From Pteria penguin (taxonomy: Eukaryota > Mollusca > Bivalvia > Pterioida > Pteriidae): 64,000 nt of DNA. Position 1 is the stretch's first letter; the number at the start of each line of letters is the position of its first letter. The notes beneath the pieces were generated by a model, which saw only the letters and a list, made by a program, of their open reading frames with translations, did no database searches and was not told where the DNA came from. Of this stretch, positions 12,701-24,600 are shown piece by piece. The translations under genes and the position numbers were made by a program. The DNA lies in the NCBI GenBank assembly GCA_035048485.1, contig CM068586.1, forward strand, positions 49,603,433 through 49,667,432, read 5' to 3'.

Positions 12701-15611
12701 ATTTTGACCACAATAAAAACATTTTCTGTACTTATACAAGTACTGGAATTCAAAAACATTCTGAGACAGAAAAGCAGCTATGAGTAAATGGACCTTAAAA
12801 ACGCAATCTACAAGAGAAGTATATATGTATGTCAATGTGAGTTTGATAGCGCTTGTGTAGTTAGTTGAAATTTTAAAAGAGGAACATTATGCCAAGTCAA
12901 CTCCCTTGACCTGTCAAAACAACCTACACTGAGTATAACAGTGGAAACTTTCTGCTAAATACAAGTAGAGTTACACCTGACATTAACAACCACCTGTTCT
13001 TTACAACCACTTGTACCACAATACCATCTTTCCACTTAGAATTCTTGGTGAAAAATCAATCTAAATTCTGAGGACAGCTGTATAAAGAGGTCATATTTTT
13101 TCTTCCCTTTGGTGTTTATGCAGTTAAAACGGATTTACTATATGCATATAGAGCCTTTGTTGTTTAAAACCACCTGAAAGTTTTTACAATGTTATAAATT
13201 CTACTTGTAATGTTTGGTATAAAAACAACCTGTATTAAAAGACCACCTATACAGAGAGACCACATTTTTTAAATTGCCCATAATTTCAAGTTGAATAAAA
13301 CAAGTCTGACAGCATATAACAAAAAAGACCAATTATCATTACACTGACCTTTCACTTTTAACCTTTGACCTGAAAAAATCATATGAAAGCAAAGATTGGG
13401 ATGTGTCTAAAATTAATAATATCACAGAAGCTTATAAGAGAAAATTTGACCTTAAGCAAATCAACATAGATCTACTATCTATGTTACATAAAGTATATAA
13501 TTTATTACATACATACACACAAAAAAAACTACATAAAATCAATGTCAAAAAATATATATATATGTATATCTATAAAAAATGAAAACTCAACTTCGAAATT
13601 CCCAACAAAACTCTATATACACATATACATGTACATTTTATAACGATTCTAAACAAATTTACATACATTGCATATGTGAAAATGTAAATGGTGTGTTTTC
13701 ATCAATTTGAATAAAAAAAATTGACTTGAGGTTCATAAAACAATTATATATTACACAAAAATTTCTTTAAAATTAATGATATTTCTCAAAAGTCGTATTG
13801 AGGTTTTACAGTTCTTAAATTTCAATAATTACCAATATATCACTTCCGTCTAAGATGCTCTCCACAACAGATTTTGCAGCATATACTTCATATTCAGACA
13901 GCAAACGTGTAATTTACAGTTGAGTTAGAAGTACACAACAGAAAGGAATGGGAAATAGGGTGAGCAAAAATAACTTTTGCTAAGTATGAGACATAACTAG
14001 GCATGGTTGACCAAAACCAAGTAATCTCTGAACTGTTGTTATGTATTGAATGGTAAAAAAAAATTCTAGGTTATGTAAAATATAAAACAAATAAAAAGAC
14101 AATACATGGCATAGAATTATTATGCTGCTTTTTACCTCTTGTTCACTGTATAGTATTAAAATTTATAGTAAAGTCTAAAACTAATAAAATTCAACACAAC
14201 AGTTAATGACAACAGTTGGTAAAACAATATTTTCTCTTCAAAACATGAAAACAAATTCATATAAACAATAAACTCTGGAAAAAAATCTCTTGATCACATA
14301 ATAGCCCTTAAAAGTAAATACCTGAAGTTAATTACTGGCTGGGAAATGTTTACTTTGACAGTATTTTGCCGATATGATGATGTCCAGTATTTAAGGTTTG
14401 TGAAAGCCACAGACTCTCGTTTTCTAATTACAACGTTTGATCTTCATTGATCTCCTTCTGATGTGATTTGGAGTCGAATCCAGTTTTGACTCAAACAATG
14501 TATGAAATCAATATTGGTTAAAACATTAATCTAAATGACTTTTCATGAAAACATACAAATGTTAAAAATTAATGGGCAAACACAATGATTATCATGCAAA
14601 ATCTATATAATGATATCTTACTATAAACAAGTATTATTGCACCAATAACAAACAGTAGTTTCACATAAAAAGATTTAAAAATACCCCCCAAATTTATTAA
14701 CTAGTTAGACTATCTGCAGTCGTAAGTTTACTAGAGTTATCTACTCTACACCAATTGATTACTAATTCAATGGACTAATAATTTGCTAACACTATAGAAT
14801 AATCAGATCACCATGAGACTATCCTAGGCTAACAAATAAGAATCTGAAGGAATTTTTGCTGAATAAAAAAAAAAAAATTGGCCATTCCCTGATTTTCAAC
14901 GCATATTTGTTCATTTCAAGTTGTTTAGTACCAAATACCAGGAATATTTTATTCTACAATAACCCTCTCTCTCTCTTACAGAGATATGTCGTAAGCACAT
15001 TTAAGTTCAAATGTAATGCAATACAGAGTCGAAAATAGGAATTTCAATATAAACCTGACAAGTAATTCTGTTCGTTATTGCTATGAATTCTCTCCAAAAG
15101 TACTGTCATAAAATAACAGGGTATGTCGCAATATAAATCCACCCCTTGTGGCAGATGGTGCAGTAAGCTGTAATAGTCTATGAAAACCATAGAGTATGGA
15201 CTGGTGCACTGGTGGACAGTAATGCTCACCATGTCTGGAAAGAATCTAGACTGGACAGAATCTAGACTTGACAAAGCTGATCGTCTGCACAGAGTCAAAG
15301 CGAATTCAATAAATAATATGAACGAAGCCTGTGTTCCATGATTTGCTGCTAATATGCAATGTGTAGATATTCTGGTACATATGTCAGTAAATGTCAGACA
15401 ACAAATTTTGTTGACAATTTGCATTGCTGTAGTTACTTAGAAAAATTCTGCAGATTTCAATTATTTTTCAGTCTAAACATCAATCATGGTATCTACAGCT
15501 AAAACTTCCATCTGAATATTGCAACAAAGCATTTCTTTCTCTCTTCATGCAGGGATCTGAAAACTTGGCATGCATTTTAAAAAGTTGCACTGAATCGATA
15601 TAAATTATTTC
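9788..15611 (-). other. Probable long 3' UTR of the Dok-like gene
   Basis: On the - strand this follows directly from the Dok stop codon at 15612-15614. It is AT-rich, has no exon-like reading frame, and lacks the minisatellites and SINEs that crowd the flanks. AATAAA on the - strand (9788-9793) with a TG-rich stretch just beyond it marks a plausible distal poly(A) site; earlier candidates occur near 11066 and 14690. It contains two small direct duplications (10785-10845, 11090-11165). Without RNA data the true 3' end could be anywhere in this range. Confidence 0.45.
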
Positions 15612-18600
15612 TCAGCAAACTGTTTCTTCCTTATTACTACTTGATGATGCAGCACGCTGCATGCTGGTGCCTGTTGCCCTTGACGATATGCTGTCACTAC
15701 TTGAGCGAGAATGTATGACATTGACATAGCCAGAACCAGACGATTCAGATCTGTCCCTTTTGGGTAAGGGTGGTGATGTGGGACCTGGAACCACATACCT
15801 AGTGGTGCGGCCACCTGATCTATCAAGACTGTGAGTGTTGAACATTGACCTATTGTCAGCACATGTATTTCCTCCCTGTCCTGTTTGTAAAGGAAGACTA
15901 CATGCACTGTTTTTTCTGACTGTCGTCTCTTTTCTACTGACCTGTGGAGATACACTAGAGTGAGATAGCCTGCCGTTAGCGCGGGCCATGCTAGGTGATT
16001 TGCCTGCTGAGCTGCTCTGGCTGCTCCTGTTAGAGTTCGGTCCACTATCCTGTTGGTCTTTTGGTTTTGGTCTTCTGAACGAACGAGTTCTCTCAGTGAT
16101 GAATACTTGGTTCCCTCCAATACTGATCATTGGAATACTGGTCTGCCGAGTCAGAGTCCCTGTCGGACTACTCGGCATGCTGTTACCATGGCTACTGCTC
16201 CTACTAGCACTCTTATCTCGACCTGATTTCTTAAATAAATTTAACAAGGACTTACTTTTCTTCCTACCATTTAAAGTTTGAGATTCTATATTTTTTGTTG
16301 GACTAGTCTTGAAATCACTTAGTCTTTCTTTCTTCTGAATGTTGAAGAAGTTTGGATTTGAGACTGACCGTGTTAATGTGTCAGATTTTGCTCCCTCATT
16401 AAACCGGCGTCTTACTTCAGTAACCGTTGGTGCAGGACTGGAATCAACAGTCCCTTTCAGTCCATTAATATTATAATACTCAAGAGAAGTCCTTTTATTA
16501 TCACAAAGCATTTCCATACTACCCCGAAAGTCGTGTAAATTCTTAAAAGGAGGCTGCGGCTTGGCAAGGTCATAAGCTTGATCGTTTTGATTACAATCTT
16601 TAACAGTAGTTCTCTCCCTTAGAACCCTGCCTCCACTATATGTATCGTTAATTTCCTCACAACTCGCAGATCTTAATCTATTCAACCTAAAATTATTATT
16701 AGGTTCTTGGTTACTGTTGCTATGGTGATGACCTCTACGCATTGGTGCACTGAGTTCATATGCATCACGAGTATCTGCCGTTGGTAAAATATAATGCTCT
16801 GGAACACCGTTTTCCTGCAGAGCAGCCGCAGCAAGTTCTGCGCTATTTCTCGGTTCCAGATAACCATCTCTGGTAGCCGGAATCTTTTCCATAGGGCTAT
16901 ACGCAGTAGCCTCTGGATATGTGGGAGGAGGTGTCATGTTCATTGCACTGGGAGAAAACTGAGAAAGTGAACTGTTCATTTTTCCGAAACTTGAACTTGA
17001 GTCCATCCTCAAGTATGCCTGACTCTGACGTGCCTCTGCCGCACTAGAGGATTTTGGGATACTTAACGGCTTTGTTTGTGCCGCTCTCTTTCTATTCTGT
17101 GCAATAGGTGATGAGTGTGCCCCAGAGGGTGGGGGGAGTGGCGGCCTGTCAGCTAAATGCTGTGATAGAGAAGACGACGACTGATTGGCTGGAAGACCTT
17201 GTGGTTTCCTACCAGAGGAGGAAACGGTTTGACCTTGGTTGTCTGAAGGTCGTCTGTTGGGTAATGGAGGGGGAAACACAGGATCTCTACAAAGAATAAA
17301 TATTGTACATAAGACAGTACATATGCTATATAATAAATATTGTACATAAGAAGGCAGTACATATGCTATATATTAATCATATTATAAATATATCAGAAAC
17401 AGGGTTGATCTTTTTTACATCTGCTATTTACTCTCAGTAAGTCAATAGACCTTATTCCAATCTGACCTTATTCCAATTTGACATGATGTAAGGGGCATTT
17501 AAGCTCCACCAAACCACTGTTTCTGGATTTTCATCATGAGGGTATGCATGGATAGTGACATTACAGTAATATGACACAAATTTGAGCGGGAAAACATCAT
17601 ATGTGGGGTATTGCCCCTTACACCATGTAAAATTAGAAGGACCATTGAAGTGTGACTCCAGAAACAAGTCTGTCTTGACTAAAATGTTGTGTTCACCATG
17701 TTGATTTAATAAGATTTAATAATGTATTTAGTGAAATATTTTTACTTCTAAAAGGTCTATCGGGATTTTTTTTTACATAGTTTTATATCTTCTCTTGTAC
17801 TGCAAGGGGAATTAATGCTATCATAATTAAGAGATAAAAACACAAAAATAATTCAAATAGATGCATGGAGTGCTGCAACCTACATGTACGAGACATAACT
17901 TTTCACAGCATAACAAAATGATTTATAATTATTCTGGAGTTTTAAAACTGCAGTAAAGATAAAATCAGAAACACCTAATGTATCAAATTTTCAGTCTCTT
18001 CATCTTTATCAACTGATGCTTTGGTATAAGTACACATGGAACAGTAACGAATTTTATACAGCTCTCTGTTTATATCATTTTGATCACTTGATAAAGACTA
18101 AGAGGCTGAAAATTTGATACAAAGTGTTTCTCTTTTTATCATATTGACCAGCTTCCCTCTGGTCCTCTAAGAGTCTATCTGTAGTATAAATGGTTTTTTG
18201 TTATTGTCATGTCACATTTAGATAATTTCATCAATAAGGTAACAGCACCTGCCTCAAAGTTAGACCTACGGCATGCAGCAAGCAAGATCAGTGACAGAGT
18301 GACTGGTTTTGAATGAACAAGCTTGTGCTTTGATACAAAAAACTGGTGTCTTATCTGACAGATAGGAAAATGACCAGTCACAGTGGTCTCTTGGTTTCTT
18401 GGTTTTGGTCTCTCTTCTCTTGCTTTAGAGGACCAGTCAAAGTGGTACTTGGACCAACTGCCTTTTGGTTTTGTGGTACATGTTACCCATTGAACTATGC
18501 CAGCTCTGGGTAATGCTTAATATAAGTAGGCCATAGAAAGTTTAATAAATAAAATTATTCATGCCAGAAAGAATGTCCACCTTTGGTCTGTGTGCCATAA

Positions 18601-21600
18601 AAAGAAGATTTCACAAGCTTAAACATGTACATGTATGTATAATATCTATACAAAGTAAAGACTGTAAGTAACTTGTAAGTAAAGCAGTAATATCTCAGTC
18701 TATGTCAATAACATCCAATTGCCAGTCCGGACGGCAAAATTACGTTCAGACCGGTGTTTCCCTCCAGATTTCTGGACCGATTGACCGATGCGAGTTCAAG
18801 TAATAGAGTTTTCTGGTCATACTCTTGTAAATGCTTACAGAGTTTCTCCCTCGCTGTATTTAAGTGCTTGTGCGACCATGATTTTTCATGTATTTTTATG
18901 ATCATGCTCTTGTAGACTTGAAACGGAAGAACTTTATGACCTGGACATTGAAGCAATTGACTACATGTATGGCAAACTTAATGATATTGATGAATTTCAT
19001 TTCTGAAGATGATAACTGACAATAGAATACAGTCATGAATTTGCACGGCAAGAGTACATAATTATCTTGTTAAATCCATGATTTTCCTTGTATTTCTTTT
19101 AGGTCAGACGGTTTTTTCGAACCTGTGTGTAACTTTACCACATATGTCCGTAAGACCTATGGGGATGAAACTTTCTGACATAGACTGACATCTCTCTATG
19201 GATACTTACTGATTTTGTTGCTGAGAGTCTTGGCTGATCTGTCTTGTGTGGACTACAGGACGAGGACGAGGAACTACGATAAAATCAAAATATTGATGTT
19301 GTGAAGTTGTATAAAAACAAACATCGATACATCTACCTCCATTATTTGCTATAATCATTTATCACCAAAAAATTATGAATACAATGAACAGAATTTCTCT
19401 TTGTGATGATAATTGTTTTATGCCACTTTCAGACAGTGCAGAATTCCATAACCATGGGTACTAAGGGATCTTTGACAGCAACAAGTCAAACCTTTAACAC
19501 TTAATGTTAACATAAGAACACCTGCTATGACCATGAATCCACCAAGATTTGAACTCATGACATTCCGACAGAAAATTTCTCAGCTACTAAAATTCTGTTA
19601 TGGCCTGCATTCAGTTACCTATCAAATACATTGTCCTTGACGTGTCTGCATACATACATATACATGCCATATGTCCCGGTGGGACACTAAAAATCCCGAA
19701 AAATTGATTCTCAAAAATGTGTCACAGTGGGACACCTTTTTTCCCGTAATTTTGATTTCATCCCAGAATCCATGAGTGTTGCCATTTTGTCTATTTGAAG
19801 TCTCAACATGAGTGAGATTTGGGTAACATGTGATCGTCACATGATAATCATGTCATGTGACAAACAGCTGATCAACTGGAGATAAAGATCAAAAAAGTTG
19901 TCCCCTAACAGCGAAAAAAAAAAAGCTTGCAGTAAGTAAAATACTGATATAAACTGTGTTTTATATTTATTTAACACATGGAACATGTTCCAAAAATTGT
20001 CACAGACAGTGTCCCAGAATTCAGTGAAATATGTCCCAGAAATCTGTTATCTGTACTAGAAAGAATCCCAGAATGGCCCAGGAGAAACATGACATGTATG
20101 CATACGTCATATATGTGTTAACAATCTGTGATATAAAACAGTCCAATTTTTTCAACGAACTTCATACCCTCACTCTCAGAAAAAGAACACATGAAAACAT
20201 ACCATGGATATTAGTGACTGTATGATTCCAGTTTTCTTGGAGTATTTTGGGGAGTTCTGGACAAGCCATGGTGCGGGGCGTAATAGTGGTAAGTGCAGAA
20301 AGGTGATCAGACTCTATTACATAGTCTTCCATTTCCTCTGTTGTGCCTCGTCTGGTAGGCTAAAAATAGAATGCAAATACATGTACAGTGCAGAAATAAC
20401 GGATACCACCTGCAGGACATGTAAAAACCAATAGTTACATAATTATCACAAACATAACCATGAATGTCTTAATACAATTTAAATGCACTGTGCTTATTTT
20501 TTATGAGTATGACTGAAAAGGTAAACAGAAATACTATGTACAATGATCAAAGAAATGTATGCATCTACTGATTTCTCAGTAAGATTTATTCTAGACTGGT
20601 ATTAATAGTAATACTGATTAAAGTTTCTCCTTCACCAATATTTAATAGTGGATTTGTAAGTTTGTTGGGGTTTTGTATGGCTTTGTTCACTGGGGTTTTA
20701 CACTGCTTTGTTGACCTTAAACAATTTTTTGTGTTATATACATGTAGCAACATCAGAGTAACCTGTTAAACCCAGGAACACAATAAATTAGGAGAATTCA
20801 AGGAGTGCACACAGATAGCTTGTGCCTACGCCAAATAACTTTGACTTCCACAACAAGCTTTCAGCATGTCTTGGCTTAGAACTGATTTTTCCCTATTTCA
20901 TTAAATGGTAACTGTTGTCCCAATGCGTATATTTCTTTAATACCTGAGTTCTGCTGAGTGCATTTACAACACACTACAACAAGGATGTCACTAAGGATCT
21001 ACGACAAGGATGTCAATAAGGATCTACAACAAAGATGTCAATAAGGATCTACAACAAGGATGTCAATAAGGATCTACAACAAAGATGTCAATAAGGATCT
21101 ACAACAAGGATGTCAATAAGGATCTACAACAAGGATGTCAATAAGGATCTACAACAAAGATGTCAATAAGGATCTACAACAAGGATGTCAATAAGGATCT
21201 ACAACAAGGATGTCAATAAGGATCTACAACAAAGATGTTCATGAAGATCTACAACTGTTACAAAGATGTTACACTGAGTATATTTCTTACCTGAGTTCTG
21301 CCGAGCGCATTAACAATATTCTGGTCAAGGATGTCATAGATGTAGTTATCTTTTCCTTTCTGGGTATTAAACACGTAGGTTCCATCTCCCATAGGAGCCA
21401 CGCGTCCGGCCTCCAGTGTGAACATCCCCTGGCCACTTGCCTCAAAGTAACGAACACTTTTCATTGGCCACTGAGCAAGGACTGAACGTGAACTCTGAAA
21501 AGACAATACAAAAGTGTATAAAAGCCATATCTATGGTGTACATCAACAGTGAATAGGAAATGGTGTTTTAGACCGATCCAAAAAGATCACATTACGGAAA

Positions 21601-24600
21601 CTTGAGTCCTAAGAATAACCCTTACACAGGAGTATACAGAATCTGATATTAGTAAATGAGTTACATGGATTTCCTCATGTGTAAAATGTCTGTGTTCCCT
21701 TACCTGAAGAGCTAATGTAACCCCCCATGGAGATACATGCAGGATACAGTTAGTTCCCCTTGCACCTATCCTTCTCTGAGCTTCAGAATTTTCAGGTTGC
21801 ACAATAATTAAATCGTCTGTAAAAAAATTATAAAAATGTAAAAATCTTCAGAATGACATCTAAATTTCAACAAGTTCCGTAAATAAGACAGCTCATGTGT
21901 CAACAATTCACTCTTCAAACTATGTTCCAAATCGAAAGAATTAACTCTAATCAATTTGGAAATTTCATGTCAAGTTTTGGGGTAAAATGGGGAAGATTTT
22001 GCTTTGAGAAGGGGCCAACTATCAGCCCCAATTTCCATCTAAAAATCACTGCACAGTGACATACAAATTTTCACTAGTTGGCAAAAGCACCACCATATTA
22101 ACTACATGTTCATATACATCAAAGGAGAAACATTTTACTTTCAATTTATCTTGGTGATTAACACTGTATAATGGAAAACAAATTATAAATATATCATGTG
22201 ATTTTCATTGATAAAATAAGAATAATCCTTATTAAATGCAAGCATTTCTGGAATGCAAACTTGAAAAATTCAATGTCAAAAATTGTCATCGCTTTATTTT
22301 TCATCTCTAGTTTTTGAGGTCCATCTATCTGCTCTTGTTAAGGAAATTTATTTCAAGGGTAAATGATTTACTATCAGTAAGGAAATCTAGATCTATTTGC
22401 TTACCCTTAATTTGGTTCTTTAGCTGCATCTGAGACTGAAGGATGAAAACAAACATATCCATACATCGCTGTTCATCTGCCGACAGACACAGGTATTTCT
22501 CCTGTGTCGTTACTTCAAACACATATGCCCTATGTCGTGTGTTGGTCACTTTCTCTAGCCGATAGCTTGGCCATAGTAACACCTTATCTGTAAAGCAATG
22601 GAGTATCGTATAATTGTTCAACTTTTTAACTAAATTTCATATTCCTTTTATGCCACTGACTCTACATTATTTCATTTTTATTTTCATTTATTATTACCTT
22701 TTTTCTTCATTTTTTCAGTATCTTGCAGTACATGTATCATGTTGATCCTAGATTATTTCAGTCGTATGACGATGGTCTTTTTGGTGTATTGCACAAAAAC
22801 TTAGATCTACATGTGCATGTACATGTATGAATGAACCCATCCAGAATGGAAAGAGATTTTTCAAATGCAAACATCTACCACAGTTTGCAACGAGACTTTT
22901 TTTCTGTTTCATCTAAAAGACAGTACGTCGAAAAGCCCTCGTTGGGACTCAAACCTTGCACCGCTGGGCCCCATGCTATCATGCTACCTACAGGGCTATG
23001 ACAGGTCCATGTATTCATCATGGTTCATAGGTGGATGAAAATAAGCTTTAATAACCTTAATAATAACTAAATGTAAATGTACATCTACATGTGTGGGTTT
23101 TACCACAGAGTAAACACAAATTGAAGTACATCACTTTCAAACGAAAGTCTATTACCAGGACAATACCATTGACTTTCGACATGTACACTGTCACACTTTA
23201 TTACTAGCCTTAACAAAGGGTCTCAATGCAGACTTTAGAGAGATAAGAGTCTACAGTGATTCTGATTTAAGGCTTTAAAACATGTATTGGTAGCTCATTT
23301 GACTACAGAGGCTCCAATAGGGAAGGTGTGTATTAATTGTTAATTACTGAATACATACCAGTACCTGTACATATATGTATAACACAAACTTCTCAGATGC
23401 ATGAAAGTGGGATCTGTTGCACAAATTATTTGGTTGTTTTATAATGGAATAAATTAAAATGAAATAATTGACCTAAGTATTTTCTCAGTTTATGGCGCCA
23501 GACCCGGAGATCTCACAATCATACAAAACTTTTTCAACATTCTGCACAACCATTCAATCCGTGGGATTTACATTTTGGTCAGCAAATGATAAAGCTTCCC
23601 TAATATTTCTGATCTTATACATGAAATTAATCTGTGACATCATTTTGCAAGAATAGTGATGATGTTGCCAACCAAGACGGTATTGGCATTACGATACATG
23701 TCATTGAGTAATGTGTCCATTATTATCTACATGTGTATAAACATGTACCAAATACAAAATGTAACTTTTAACACTATCAATATCATACAAAGTGACGTAC
23801 TACCTTTTGGTGTTGCATTTTTATTTTTTGGTTTCTTTGTATAATACTCTAATACTGGTTTTTCTCCACTCCTCTTCAATATGAAATAACGTTGTTTCCA
23901 TGGGTTGTTTTTATTCCAGATTGACTTCCCTTTGTTACCACTTAATTTGAATAAAAAATCCTGCAAAAAAAAAAAATAATAAATGAAGTGCACTTCACTA
24001 CATTCACTTTTGACATCACAAAAGACACATATGTTGTTAATGAGTGCCTTTAATTTGTTGTTTTCACTGATTTGAAGAATCTTTTTACTTGAATATCATG
24101 ATGGCACACTTGTTTACAATGTAAGTGGTACCAAGTACCTTCACTCTCGGCAGGACAGGTACATTTAGAATAGAACAATTAAACACATGAGGTTCCATTG
24201 GTATGTAATACTGGCAACTACAACAGGAAATGAATTTAGCACTGGCCCATGGTCATTAGATAGTAGAATTTAGCAGTGGCCCATGGTCATTAGATAGTGG
24301 CATTTAGCACTGGCCCATGGTCACTAGATAGTAAAATTTAGCACTGGCCCATGGTCACTAGATAGTAGAATTTAGCACTGGCCCATGGTCACTAGATAGT
24401 AAAATTTAGCACTGGCCCATGGTCACTAGATAGTAAAATTTAGCACTGGCCCATGGTCACTAGATAGTAAGAGATAGTAAAATTTAGCACCTGCCCATGG
24501 TCACTACATGTACATGTAAATAGTAGAATTTAGCACTGGCCCATGGTCACTAGATAGTGGCATTTAGCACTGGCCCATGATCACTAGATAGTAGAATTTA

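Noticed and set aside
15605..16281. Open frames at 15605-16120 (-) and 15988-16281 (+)
   Set aside because: They overlap the long Dok exon in other frames; the Dok frame has matching splice phases and recognisable domains.
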